This document shows, piece after piece, positions 35,179-44,693 of a stretch of DNA of 64,000 bases. Numbering within the stretch: the stretch's first letter is position 1; the number at the start of each line of letters is the position of its first letter. The notes under the pieces are model-generated. The model did not search any database, had not been told where the DNA came from, and worked only from the letters and a program-made list of their open reading frames with translations. A program made the position numbers and the translations under genes. This stretch comes from Colwellia psychrerythraea 34H (GTDB lineage Bacteria; Pseudomonadota; Gammaproteobacteria; Enterobacterales; Alteromonadaceae), in assembly GCF_000012325.1 (NCBI RefSeq), contig NC_003910.7:2914001-2978000 (forward strand), in the 5' to 3' direction.

Positions 35179-38106
35179 TTGCACAGTTGGCGAAATAAAC
35201 TTCGTCTGAATCAAGCCTCGTTTAGGCATGCCTTGTTGCTTAATATCTCCTTAGTGATGATGTTATCAACAATAAGTCATGTCCAGGCAGAGGAACTAAT
35301 TCGCTTTGATATTAATAAACAACGAGCTGATAAAGCTTTAATTGCATTTGCCCAAAAGGCCAATCAAACGATAATTTTTTCCTTTGATCTAGCCAAGCAA
35401 TATCAAGCAAATACTTTGAAAGGTTATTATCCTGTTAACCCGGGCCTAAAAAAATTATTAAATGGCTCTGGTCTAATCGCTGTTGTTAATAACTCTGGTC
35501 AACTGAGCATTCAAGTTGATTCACATAACAAGAGAGATATAACAATGAGAAATAAAAACATACATGCCGCGCTAATACCGATTTTACTCGGTGCAGCCAG
35601 CCAAACAGCATTAGCTCAAGAACCAGCACAAGCACAAGAAGAAGAAGTAGAGAAAATATCCATAGTCGGTAGCCGAGTGGCTGGCCGATCTGTCGAAGAC
35701 TTACCTGTGCCTGTTGATATTTTATCAGCGGAAGCGTTAGCAAATACTGGTCAGACAGAAGTTGGCCGAATGCTCCAAGCCATTGCCCCATCATTTAACT
35801 TCTCTAGCTCATCTATTAGTGATGGTACCGATGCTTTACGCCCAGCAACATTACGAGGCCTAGGTCCGGATCAAACCCTAGTACTGATTAATGGTCGTCG
35901 TCGTCACCAAGCCAGTTTAATTCATATCAACACTTCTGTTGGCCGAGGCACAGCGGGTACTGATATGAATGCTATCCCTGCAGCTTCAATCAAACGTATT
36001 GAAGTATTACGTGATGGTGCTGCTGCACAATATGGCTCTGATGCCATAGCAGGTGTTATCAATATCGTACTTAACGATGCCGATGAAGGCGGTAAAGTAG
36101 CGGTATCTTATGGTGAATATTCAGAGGGTGATGGTGAAACAACCAATGTAGACATCTCTAAGGGCTTTAGCTTAGGAGATAATGGTTACCTTAATACAAC
36201 CCTTAACTTTAGAGATCGTGGCTTTACTAATCGTGCAGGCTTGCATGGCTCATGTCAATTCTCAGGATGTATTGAGCAGGCTAATGGTGATTTATTATTA
36301 GGCGACCCTAGAGAAGCAACAGCAACTCGTTCCACCTTTAGAATTGGTGATGCGGATGCCAGTCAGTTTGGTTTAACCATTAATAGCGGTTATGAATTAG
36401 GTGATGGTGAATTGTATGGTTTCCTTACTTATTCAAATCGCGATAATGAATCAGCCGCATTTTTCCGCCACAACAATAATAATGGCGGTAATGCCCCACT
36501 ACAAGATGGCGATGCGACTATTCCAGCCGGATTTTTACCTAAAATTAATACTGAAATAAAAGACATTTCTTATAATTTTGGTTATCAAACAGAATTTTCA
36601 GATGGCTCGTCTTTAGATTTTTCTTATACCTATGGGCAGAACAATATTGATTATGTTACCAGTAACACCATTAACTCTTCTTTTGCTAACTCATTACGTT
36701 ACAGCTCAAGTTTAAGCGCAGATGAAATTAGAGCCTCGATTCCGCGCCAAGCGTCAGCATACGGATTAGAGTTATCACTGCAAACATTAAACCTTGATTA
36801 TACCCAAGACTATGAATACTTTTCATTAGCCATGGGCGCAGAAATTAGAACGGATGAATTTAAAGTAACTGCCGGTGATGAATATTCTTATCGTGACTAT
36901 GATACCGATGAATTAGGTAATAGTTTATTCCCTGATGACCGCTCTGCCGGCACTCAAGGATTTGGTGGTACAGCGCCAATGCAAGCTGTAGATGAAACCC
37001 GTGATGTCATCTCATTTTATATTGATGCTGAAACTGAAGTTACTGAAGACTTAATCGTCAGCGGCGCTGTACGTTACGATGATTATGAAGGCTTTGGCGA
37101 CAGTACCAACTTCAAATTAGCCGCTAACTGGTCTATCACTGAGGATATTGCTATACGTGGTGCGATGAGTACAGGTTTTAGAGCACCATCAATGCAACAA
37201 CTTTACACTGACAACATAAGTACTCAGTTCCAAACAGATCCTGCTAATCCTGGCGGCGATCAAATTGCCGTACAAGTGGGTACTTTTCGTAATGACTCAA
37301 ACCTAGCTAAAGCGATAGGTATACCTGAATTAAAAGAAGAAGAAGCCACTAACTTTAGTTTAGGGACCGTCATTAATATTACCGATGATATTAACTTAAC
37401 CATCGACTGGTACTCAATTGATATTGATGATCGAATCGTATTAAGTAACTCCCTAGGTCAAGGTTTATCACCTGCTTTAGATGCGGCACTTATTGCATCC
37501 GGCGCTGGTGCAGGTCAGTTTTTCCTAAATGGTGCTGATACTGAAACGACAGGCATTGATATCATTGCTACATGGAATACTGAACTACTCGGTGGTGACT
37601 TTAATTTAACTGCTGCCGCAAACTTTACTGAAACTGATGTGGTAAATATCTATACACCACCAGACAGTGCATTGGGTGGTATCGATCCAAGTGATGTATT
37701 TTCAGAGCAAGCCGTTTCTATTATTGAAGAATGGCAACCACAAGATCGTATTAGCTTAAGTGGTTTGTATACTATTGGTGATGTAAGTATTAATTTAGCC
37801 TTTAACCGCTATGGTGAATATACAGTTACTGACGGAGGCACACAAACTTACGGTGCTGAAGTATTAACTGACTTACGTGTTAACTATCAAGTAACTGAGA
37901 GCTTATCATTTAACATTGGTGGTAATAACTTGTTTGATGTTTACCCTGATGAAAACACTATAGGTAACTCACGTTCAGGAACAATAGTGGATGCAAGTGG
38001 CGATGTTGTAGTAAGTAGCCCTGGCGTATTTACTTATTCACGTCGTTCGGCTCCTTTTGGATTTAATGGCGCATTTTACTATGCAGGTGCTGAATTTAAA
38101 TTCTAA
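35179..38106 (+). CDS. TonB-dependent receptor with N-terminal STN signalling domain
   Basis: This outer-membrane TonB-dependent transducer of 975 residues imports an unknown ligand and signals to the FecR/sigma pair. Residues about 20-36 form a signal peptide (NISLVMMLSTISHVQA), and about 40-112 form the STN domain (IRFDINKQRADKALIAFAQ, LNGSGLIAVV). A second signal-peptide-like segment (IHAALIPILLGAASQTALA) occupies about 127-146, which is unusual. The TonB box follows (EKISIVGS, about 157-164), then the plug (LRGLGPDQTLVLINGRRRH; RIEVLRDGAAAQYGSDAIAG) and the barrel ending FYYAGAEFKF. No ATG lies at the N-terminus: the start shown is TTG at 35179, and CTG at 35158 with GAGG upstream is an alternative. 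The internal ATG at 35545 also has an AGAGAG-like ribosome site. Confidence 0.88.
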   Translation: MHSWRNKLRLNQASFRHALLLNISLVMMLSTISHVQAEELIRFDINKQRADKALIAFAQKANQTIIFSFDLAKQYQANTLKGYYPVNPGLKKLLNGSGLIAVVNNSGQLSIQVDSHNKRDITMRNKNIHAALIPILLGAASQTALAQEPAQAQEEEVEKISIVGSRVAGRSVEDLPVPVDILSAEALANTGQTEVGRMLQAIAPSFNFSSSSISDGTDALRPATLRGLGPDQTLVLINGRRRHQASLIHINTSVGRGTAGTDMNAIPAASIKRIEVLRDGAAAQYGSDAIAGVINIVLNDADEGGKVAVSYGEYSEGDGETTNVDISKGFSLGDNGYLNTTLNFRDRGFTNRAGLHGSCQFSGCIEQANGDLLLGDPREATATRSTFRIGDADASQFGLTINSGYELGDGELYGFLTYSNRDNESAAFFRHNNNNGGNAPLQDGDATIPAGFLPKINTEIKDISYNFGYQTEFSDGSSLDFSYTYGQNNIDYVTSNTINSSFANSLRYSSSLSADEIRASIPRQASAYGLELSLQTLNLDYTQDYEYFSLAMGAEIRTDEFKVTAGDEYSYRDYDTDELGNSLFPDDRSAGTQGFGGTAPMQAVDETRDVISFYIDAETEVTEDLIVSGAVRYDDYEGFGDSTNFKLAANWSITEDIAIRGAMSTGFRAPSMQQLYTDNISTQFQTDPANPGGDQIAVQVGTFRNDSNLAKAIGIPELKEEEATNFSLGTVINITDDINLTIDWYSIDIDDRIVLSNSLGQGLSPALDAALIASGAGAGQFFLNGADTETTGIDIIATWNTELLGGDFNLTAAANFTETDVVNIYTPPDSALGGIDPSDVFSEQAVSIIEEWQPQDRISLSGLYTIGDVSINLAFNRYGEYTVTDGGTQTYGAEVLTDLRVNYQVTESLSFNIGGNNLFDVYPDENTIGNSRSGTIVDASGDVVVSSPGVFTYSRRSAPFGFNGAFYYAGAEFKF

Positions 38107-38132
38107 TACTAATTCTAGCGAATACTAGATAA

Positions 38133-38163
38133 AAAAAAGCGCAGAGTAATCTGCGCTTTTTAT
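38133..38163 (+). terminator. Intrinsic terminator after the TonB-dependent receptor
   Basis: AAAAAGCGCAGA and TCTGCGCTTTTT form a 12-bp stem with a 4-base loop, followed by TATTTT. The A run on the left allows action on the convergent prp transcript as well. Confidence 0.85.
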
Positions 38164-38273
38164 TTTATAACGGTTCATCAATGCTAAAAGATATTCATAT
38201 AAGCGTTATCAATAAAAAGATGGTCAAACCCTACGAAAAAAATCTTTACGTTAATCATTAAACCGTTTCGAAT

Positions 38274-39470
38274 CTATTCAAACAATGCAGGTACTCTTAC
38301 CTGACCTTCCATAAGTACGCGAGCACTTCGGCTCATACTTACTTTTTTCACCGTCCAGTTATCATTAACACATTCAGCTTGTGCGCCAACCTTTAGCGTG
38401 CCTGATGGGTGACCAAAAGTTACCTCGCTTCTTTCTCCCGAGCCAGCAGCAATATTGACCAAAGTACCAGGAATGGCTGCTGCAGTACCAATAGCTACGG
38501 CAGCAGTTCCCATCATGGCATGGTGTAACTTACCCATAGAGAGTGCACGTACGTGTAAATCAATCTCACCGGCAGTAATATTTTTACCACTAGACGTTGT
38601 ATAATCCTGTGCATGTGAAACAAAAGCAACTTTTGGGGTATGTTGACGGGCTTTCGCTTCTTCGATATCGCTAATTAAACCCATTTTTATCGCACCATAC
38701 GCACGAATGGTTTCAAAACGTGCAAGGGCTTCATCATCATTATTTATAGCGTCTTGAAGCTCGGTACCTGTATAACCTATTTCGTCTGCATTTAAGAAAA
38801 TGGTTGGAATACCTGCCATGATCATAGTCGCTTTAAATGTGCCAATATCAGGTACAACAAGATCATCAACCAAATTACCTGTAGGGAACATTGCCTCACT
38901 CGGGTCTACCGGTGCAACAAAATCAACTTTCACTTCAGCTGCAGGGAAAGTTACGCCATCGAGTTCAAAGTCACCAGTTTCTTGTACCTCACCGTTAGTG
39001 ATTGGTACATGGGCAATAATCGTTTTGCTGATATTCTTTTGCCAAATTCGCACTTCACAAATACCGTTCGCAGGTATTCTGTCTGCACTCACTAATCCTG
39101 AACTAATAGCAAAAGAACCAACAGCTGCAGTAAGGTTGCCGCAATTGCCACTCCAATCAACAAACGCTTTATCAATGGCCACTTGGCCAAAGAGATAGTC
39201 GACATCGTGATCCACTTGTTCTGATTTAGCTAAGATTACCGTTTTACTAGTACTAGACGTTGCTCCGCCCATACCATCGGTTTGTTTACCGTATGGATCT
39301 GGGCTACCAATGACGCGCAATAACATGTTATCGCGAGGTTTACCTGGAACCTGACAGCTTGCTGGCAAATCGGTTAAATTAAAAAATACGCCCTTAGAGG
39401 TACCTCCACGAATGTATGTAGCAGGAATTTTCACTTGAGGTTTATGCACTTGAGAATCGTGAGACATCAC
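38274..39470 (-). CDS. prpF: 2-Methylaconitate cis-trans isomerase PrpF
   Basis: PrpF works after AcnD in the methylcitrate cycle for propionate breakdown by isomerising the AcnD product to cis-2-methylaconitate. The 398-residue length and motifs match the family: IPATYIRGGTSKGVFF near residue 16, DGMGGATSSTSKTVIL near 65, and DWSGNCGNLTAAVGSFAI near 107 with the active-site cysteine in GNCGN. It is the last gene of the prp cluster. A start at the second Met (39467) is equally possible. A terminator-like hairpin lies between it and acnD, so its level may be lower than that of the upstream genes. Confidence 0.95.
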   Translation of the reverse strand: MMSHDSQVHKPQVKIPATYIRGGTSKGVFFNLTDLPASCQVPGKPRDNMLLRVIGSPDPYGKQTDGMGGATSSTSKTVILAKSEQVDHDVDYLFGQVAIDKAFVDWSGNCGNLTAAVGSFAISSGLVSADRIPANGICEVRIWQKNISKTIIAHVPITNGEVQETGDFELDGVTFPAAEVKVDFVAPVDPSEAMFPTGNLVDDLVVPDIGTFKATMIMAGIPTIFLNADEIGYTGTELQDAINNDDEALARFETIRAYGAIKMGLISDIEEAKARQHTPKVAFVSHAQDYTTSSGKNITAGEIDLHVRALSMGKLHHAMMGTAAVAIGTAAAIPGTLVNIAAGSGERSEVTFGHPSGTLKVGAQAECVNDNWTVKKVSMSRSARVLMEGQVRVPALFE

Positions 39471-39497
39471 GTTTTCCTTTTATTTAATTAATAAAAA

Positions 39498-39529
39498 AGC
39501 GGCACTAACATAACTGTTAAGTGCCGCTT
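39498..39529 (-). terminator. Intrinsic terminator between acnD and prpF
   Basis: On the minus strand, AAGCGGCACT pairs with AGTGCCGCTT, followed by TTTTTATTAA. It lies 22 bases past the acnD stop and before the prpF ribosome site. It would attenuate prpF unless read through. Confidence 0.75.
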
Positions 39530-39550
39530 AAATGATTATTTTAGCGAGAC

Positions 39551-42157
39551 TTAGCTAGCATTTGATTGAAGAAAATCGGTGGCGAACTTTTGTAACACCC
39601 CGCCGCCGTTGTACACGGTAACTTCTTCGGCTGTATCTAAACGACATTTCACTGGAATTTTAATTATTTCGCCATTTGTACGCGTCATAATCACAGTCAT
39701 AGCACCACCTGGAGCGGTAGTACCTTCAACATCATAAGTTTCAGTACCATCAATGCTATAAGTATTACGTGTGTCACCCTTGGTAAATTCGAGTGGTAAC
39801 ACGCCCATACCAATCAAGTTAGTACGGTGAATACGCTCAAAGCCTTCTGAAACGATAACTTCAACACCCGCTAAACGAACACCTTTTGCTGCCCAGTCAC
39901 GTGATGAACCTTGACCGTAATCAGCACCAGCGATAATGATTAATGGCTGTTTGCGTTCCATGTAAGTTTCGATCGCTTCCCACATGCGAGATTCAGTACC
40001 TTCAGGCTCAATACGTGCAAGTGAACCTTGCTTAACTTCGCCTTTATCATCACGACACATTTCATTGAACAATTTCGGGTTAGCGAATGTTGCACGTTGT
40101 GTTGTTTCATGATCACCACGATGCGTTGCGTATGAGTTAAAGTCTTCGTGTGGAACGCCCATTTTATCAAGGTAAGCACCTGAAGCACTGTTTAACTGAA
40201 TAGCATTAGACGGTGATAAATGATCCGTTGTGATGTTGTCACCAAGTACCGCTAAAGGTCGCATACCCTTCATTGTACGTTCACCCGCTAAGGCACCTTC
40301 CCAATAAGGAGGACGACGAATATAAGTACTGGTAAGATCCCAGTCGTATAATGGACTTTCAGCAGGCTCAAAAGCGCCTAAATCAAACATTGGCGTGTAG
40401 ATTTTTTTGAATTGCTCAGGTTTAACACATGATGCAACAATTGAATCAATCTCTTCATCTGATGGCCAGATATCTTTCAAAGTAATGTCATTACCATTTT
40501 GGTCTTGACCAAGTACATCTTTTTCAATATCAAAACGCATGGTACCAGCAAGCGCATAAGCAACAACTAATGGTGGCGACGCTAAGAAAGCTTGTTTGGC
40601 GTGAGGATGAATACGACCATCAAAGTTACGGTTACCTGATAATACTGCTGTTGAGTATAAATCACGGTCGATTATTTCTTCTTGGATTTTCGGATCTAAG
40701 GCACCTGACATACCGTTACAAGTAGTACATGCGTAACCAACAATACCAAAACCTAGTTTTTCCATTTCAGATAATAAACCAGCTTCTTCTAGGTAAAGTT
40801 TTGCTACTTTTGAACCCGGTGCGAATGATGATTTAACCCAAGGTTTACGTACTAAACCTAACTCGTTCGCACGTTTTGCAACTAAACCAGCAGCAACAAC
40901 GTTACGTGGGTTAGAAGTATTAGTACAAGAAGTGATTGCTGCAATAATTACTGCACCGTCAGGCATTAACCCTTCAGCTTCTTGTGCTTTACAAGCATCT
41001 AGATTTTTAGCGATATCTTTTGATACAAGATCAGCTGTCGCTAAACGACGATGTGGGTTAGATGGACCCGCTAAGTTACGACATACCGTTGATAAATCAA
41101 ATTCAATAACACGTGGATATTGTGCATCAACTAAATCGTCAGCCCATAAACCAGTGTGTTTTGCGTATGTTTCAACTAATTTAACTTGCTCTGGCTCGCG
41201 GCCAGTAAGCTTCAAGTAATCAATCGTTTGTTGATCGATGTAGAACATACCTGCAGATGCACCGTATTCTGGTGTCATATTTGAGATAGTTGCACGGTCA
41301 CCAATGGTTAAATCTTTAGTCCCTTCACCGAAAAACTCTAAGTAGCTTGAAACAACTTTTTGGTTACGTAAAAATTCAGTGATCGCAAGCACCATATCGG
41401 TTGCTGTGATACCTGGCGCACGTTTACCCGTTAACTTAACACCAATAATATCAGGTAAGCGCATCATTGATGGGCGACCTAGCATTACTGTTTCAGCTTC
41501 TAAACCACCAACACCAATCGCGATAACACCTAAAGCGTCAACGTGTGGTGTATGTGAATCGGTACCGACACAAGTATCAGGGAAAGCAACACCATCACGT
41601 GCTTGAATAACAGGCGACATTTTCTCTAAGTTGATTTGGTGCATAATGCCGTTACCAGCAGGAATTACATCAACATTTTTAAACGCTGTTTTGCTCCACT
41701 CAATAAATTTAAAGCGGTCTTTGTTACGACGATCTTCAATCGAACGGTTTTTCTCAAACGCGTCAGGGTCAAAACCCGGCGCTTCCACTGCAAGAGAGTG
41801 ATCAACAATTAACTGTGTTGGCACAACAGGGTTAACTTTAGACGGATCACCACCTTGATCAGCGATTGCATCACGAAGACCGGCAAGATCAACTAAAGCT
41901 GTTTGACCTAAGATATCGTGACAAACAACACGTGCAGGATACCATGGAAAATCAAGCTCTTGCTTAACGTCAATAAGTTGTTTTAAAGAATCGGTAAGTG
42001 CCGCTGGATCACATTTACGGACTAATTGCTCAGCTAAAACACGAGAGGTATAAGGTAGTTTGGCGTAGCTACCAGGAGTAATGGCTTCAACTGCTTCACG
42101 CGTATCAAAAAAATCTATATTCGCACCAGGAAGCGGTTTGCGGTAATCATAATTCAT
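39551..42157 (-). CDS. acnD: Fe/S-dependent 2-methylisocitrate dehydratase AcnD
   Basis: AcnD is an aconitase-family enzyme that dehydrates 2-methylcitrate in organisms that lack PrpD. The 868 residues are typical. The [4Fe-4S] cluster cysteines are in ITSCTNTSNP near residue 410 and YACTTCNG near 475-479. Active-site segments DTCVGTDSHTPHVDALGV and GADYGQGSSRDWAAKGVRLAG are present. The neighbouring prpF supports AcnD rather than a TCA aconitase. It lies downstream of prpC but after an unusually long 470-base gap that contains two repeat elements. Confidence 0.96.
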   Translation of the reverse strand: MNYDYRKPLPGANIDFFDTREAVEAITPGSYAKLPYTSRVLAEQLVRKCDPAALTDSLKQLIDVKQELDFPWYPARVVCHDILGQTALVDLAGLRDAIADQGGDPSKVNPVVPTQLIVDHSLAVEAPGFDPDAFEKNRSIEDRRNKDRFKFIEWSKTAFKNVDVIPAGNGIMHQINLEKMSPVIQARDGVAFPDTCVGTDSHTPHVDALGVIAIGVGGLEAETVMLGRPSMMRLPDIIGVKLTGKRAPGITATDMVLAITEFLRNQKVVSSYLEFFGEGTKDLTIGDRATISNMTPEYGASAGMFYIDQQTIDYLKLTGREPEQVKLVETYAKHTGLWADDLVDAQYPRVIEFDLSTVCRNLAGPSNPHRRLATADLVSKDIAKNLDACKAQEAEGLMPDGAVIIAAITSCTNTSNPRNVVAAGLVAKRANELGLVRKPWVKSSFAPGSKVAKLYLEEAGLLSEMEKLGFGIVGYACTTCNGMSGALDPKIQEEIIDRDLYSTAVLSGNRNFDGRIHPHAKQAFLASPPLVVAYALAGTMRFDIEKDVLGQDQNGNDITLKDIWPSDEEIDSIVASCVKPEQFKKIYTPMFDLGAFEPAESPLYDWDLTSTYIRRPPYWEGALAGERTMKGMRPLAVLGDNITTDHLSPSNAIQLNSASGAYLDKMGVPHEDFNSYATHRGDHETTQRATFANPKLFNEMCRDDKGEVKQGSLARIEPEGTESRMWEAIETYMERKQPLIIIAGADYGQGSSRDWAAKGVRLAGVEVIVSEGFERIHRTNLIGMGVLPLEFTKGDTRNTYSIDGTETYDVEGTTAPGGAMTVIMTRTNGEIIKIPVKCRLDTAEEVTVYNGGGVLQKFATDFLQSNAS

Positions 42158-42202
42158 AAGTTAATCCAGGAAAATATCAAATAAAAGAATTGTCAAATAA
42201 CA

Positions 42203-42272
42203 TATACCCGTTACCAATCAAGGTGTTTAACTACAAGGGCCTTAACCTGCCCTTTGAATGGTAACGGGTATA
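42203..42272. repeat. 70-bp palindromic repeat with TACCCGTTACCA ends
   Basis: TATACCCGTTACCA at 42203-42216 is the exact reverse complement of the 14 bases at 42259-42272. The arms continue with partly matching TCAAGG/CCTTTGA. The same end motif recurs at 50638-50676 and 50656-50810. It can fold into a long hairpin in RNA or DNA. Confidence 0.75.
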
Positions 42273-42301
42273 CATTGCTTAAATCTTTAAAAGCTCAATT
42301 A

Positions 42302-42567
42302 AAACCAAGTACATTAATTAATTGACCACTTAGCGAGAATTAAAAGGCTTAGAGGCAAGGCATTGATTGAAGCGAATGGTTATTCCCTTCTCAAAATCAA
42401 TAACGCCGCGTGTAGGCCTTTTAAACTCGCCCTTTGGGAGTTCATTAGCAAACTAATAACCGCTCAAAATTAAAGAAATATAGAACGACTATGTTTAAGT
42501 AATTTTGATTGTTTTAAGCTCGCTAATATAACTCTAAGTTGATCAATTTATTAGTGCAATTGGTATA
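42302..42567. repeat. Small inverted-repeat element (copy A), in prp cluster
   Basis: The ends (ACCAAGTACATTAATTAATT and, reverse-complemented from the right, ACCAATTGCACTAATAAATT) are imperfect inverted repeats. The core from about 42333 to 42440 closely matches copy B (48455-48746, opposite orientation) and copy C (58842-59104): GGCAAGGCATTGATTGAAG, then GAATGGTTATTCCCTT, then AAATCAATAACGC. No coding frame is present. It looks like a non-autonomous mobile repeat. Confidence 0.7.
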
Positions 42568-42627
42568 AGTAATGGTATTTGCCACTCATTCAATAACGAT
42601 GAAGTTGTGGCAAATAACAAGTCTCTA

Positions 42628-43752
42628 CTATCTCTCAGAGATAGGCTTAACTGTACGTGGTTCAGCACCAGTATAATCAGCACTTGGACGGATTATACGG
42701 TTATTAGAGCGTTGCTCCATTACGTGTGCAGCCCAGCCAGTTAGACGTGAACAAACAAAAATAGGAGTAAACAGTTTAGTTGGAATACCCATATAGTTAT
42801 AAGTCGAAGCATGGAAAAAATCAGCGTTACAGAATAATTTTTTCGTGTCCCACATGAACTCTTCACAAGCAACTGAGATATCATAAAGTGATGTATCTCC
42901 ATTTTCTGCTGCTAGTTTTTCAGACCATGCTTTGATAATGACATTACGTGGATCTGACGTGCGGTAGATTGCATGACCAAAGCCCATAATTTTTTCTTTA
43001 CGCTCTAGCATTCCAGCCATCTGAACTTTAGCATCCGCAGGAGAAGTGAACTTTTGGATCATATCCATAGCCGCTTCGTTAGCGCCACCGTGAAGTGGTC
43101 CACGTAAAGTACCGATTGCACCAGTAATACAAGAGAACATATCAGATAAGGTTGATGCACAAACACGGGCAGTAAATGTTGACGCGTTAAATTCATGCTC
43201 AGCATATAAAATTAACGAAACATCCATAACACGTTCATGCTGTGCAGATGGGCTTTCACCATTAAGCAGACGTAAGAAGTGACCACCAAGTGACGCTTCT
43301 TCAGTAGTACAATCAATTTCAACACCGTCATGAGAAAATTTATACCAGTAACACATGATTGCAGGGAATGCCGCTAATAAACGGTTAGCTGCTTTATTTT
43401 GCTCAGAAAAATCAACTTCTGGTTCAACATTACCTAAAAAAGAACAACCGGTACGCATAACATCCATAGGATGTGTTTCTTTAGGGATTAGTTTTAATAC
43501 TTCTTTTAATGCTTGCGGAATATCACGCATCGCTAGTAATTCAGCTTTGTACTCAGCTAATTCACCACTGGTAGGTAATTCACCGTTGAATAATAAATAA
43601 GCTACTTCTTCAAAGGTAGCATTATCAGCTAAATCAGAAATATCATAACCACAATAGGTTAAACCACTGCCTGATTGACCAACAGTACAAAGAGCCGTAT
43701 CACCTGCGCTTTGACCACGTAAACCTGCACCACTAATTTTTTTATCTGACAT
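42628..43752 (-). CDS. prpC: 2-Methylcitrate synthase
   Basis: PrpC condenses propionyl-CoA with oxaloacetate. The frame is open 20 codons further upstream, but the start at 43752 is right: GAGGAAAG lies four bases before ATG, and the product then begins MSDKKISGAGLRGQSAG as in other PrpC proteins, giving 374 residues. Citrate-synthase motifs include GPLHGGANEAAMDMI with the catalytic His and GFGHAIYRTSDPRN with the second His, and the late TRLTGWAAHVMEQR-like segment (SRLTGWAAHVMEQRSNNRIIRP). It starts 37 bases after the prpB stop. The prpB-prpC pair is tightly linked. Confidence 0.95.
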   Translation of the reverse strand: MSDKKISGAGLRGQSAGDTALCTVGQSGSGLTYCGYDISDLADNATFEEVAYLLFNGELPTSGELAEYKAELLAMRDIPQALKEVLKLIPKETHPMDVMRTGCSFLGNVEPEVDFSEQNKAANRLLAAFPAIMCYWYKFSHDGVEIDCTTEEASLGGHFLRLLNGESPSAQHERVMDVSLILYAEHEFNASTFTARVCASTLSDMFSCITGAIGTLRGPLHGGANEAAMDMIQKFTSPADAKVQMAGMLERKEKIMGFGHAIYRTSDPRNVIIKAWSEKLAAENGDTSLYDISVACEEFMWDTKKLFCNADFFHASTYNYMGIPTKLFTPIFVCSRLTGWAAHVMEQRSNNRIIRPSADYTGAEPRTVKPISER

Positions 43753-43789
43753 AATTCTTTCCTCATTCTTTAATATTTTTATAGGTAAA

Positions 43790-44680
43790 TTACTTATTTT
43801 TTCCATCAGCAAATAACGAATCTAGTTTTTGCTCATAATCGTGGTAACCAAGGTAGTCATATAAATCCATGCGTGTTTGCATGTTGTCAATTTCAGCTTT
43901 TTGATCACCATCATTTAATAATGTTCTGTAAACAGACTCAGCGGCTTTGTTCATGGCACGAAATGCTGATAATGGATAAAGCACCATCGCACAACCCCAC
44001 TCACCTAATTGTTCTTTATTCCAAAGTTCTGTTTGACCAAATTCAGTGATATTGGCAAGAACAGGAACATCTAAAGCTTCAGTGAAAGCACGATAATGCT
44101 CTTCTGTTTGAATCGCTTCTGCAAAAATACCGTCAGCACCTGCTGCAACGTATGCTTTAGCACGTTCAATAGCCGCTTCTAGACCTTCTTGAGCAAAAGC
44201 GTCTGTACGGGCCATAATGAAAAAATCAGGGTCAATACGTGCATCTACAGCGGCGCGAATACGGTCAGCCATTTCTTCTGTTGAAACAATTTCTTTATTT
44301 GGACGATGACCACAACGCTTTTGCGCTACTTGATCTTCAATATGAACAGCTGCTGCGCCTGCTTTTTCCATATCACGAATAGTTTTAGCTATATTAAACG
44401 CACCGCCCCAACCCGTATCGATATCAACAAGTAAAGGTAAACTTGAAGCACCGGTAATTCTTTGTACGTCAGCAACAACATCATTCAATGACGTCATACC
44501 AAGATCTGGTAAACCATAAGAGGCATTGGCTACACCGCCACCTGATAAATATATGGCTTGATGACCTATTTGCTCAGCCATCATAGCGCTGTAAGCATTG
44601 ATTGTGCCTACAACTTGTAGTGGTTTGTTATTTACTAACGCTTGGCGAAATTTTGCGCCTGCAGATAATTGACTAGTCAT
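43790..44680 (-). CDS. prpB: 2-Methylisocitrate lyase
   Basis: PrpB splits 2-methylisocitrate into pyruvate and succinate, the last step of the methylcitrate cycle. I start it at ATG 44680, with AAGAGGAAA upstream. The longer frame that begins 34 codons earlier has a lysine-rich lead that overlaps the regulator gene and is not protein-like for this family. The 296-residue product contains [21 protein letters not shown] and [23 protein letters not shown], where KRCGH is the active-site loop of the isocitrate lyase/PEP mutase superfamily. It begins 13 bases after the regulator stop. Confidence 0.96.
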   Translation of the reverse strand: MTSQLSAGAKFRQALVNNKPLQVVGTINAYSAMMAEQIGHQAIYLSGGGVANASYGLPDLGMTSLNDVVADVQRITGASSLPLLVDIDTGWGGAFNIAKTIRDMEKAGAAAVHIEDQVAQKRCGHRPNKEIVSTEEMADRIRAAVDARIDPDFFIMARTDAFAQEGLEAAIERAKAYVAAGADGIFAEAIQTEEHYRAFTEALDVPVLANITEFGQTELWNKEQLGEWGCAMVLYPLSAFRAMNKAAESVYRTLLNDGDQKAEIDNMQTRMDLYDYLGYHDYEQKLDSLFADGKNK

Positions 44681-44693
44681 GATATATTTCCTC

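Larger units (their letters stand above)
42158..42627. other. Gap inside the prp cluster, filled by repeats
   Basis: This 470-base spacer interrupts an otherwise tight operon. It holds a 70-bp palindromic repeat (42203-42272), the core element (42302-42567) and about 60 bases of leftover sequence before the prpC stop. No gene is visible. It may separate acnD-prpF expression from prpBC. Confidence 0.6.

Noticed and set aside
43753..43812. A longer N-terminus for prpC
   Set aside because: The extra 20 residues overlap the end of prpB, while the ATG at 43752 has an excellent ribosome site and yields the family-standard N-terminus.
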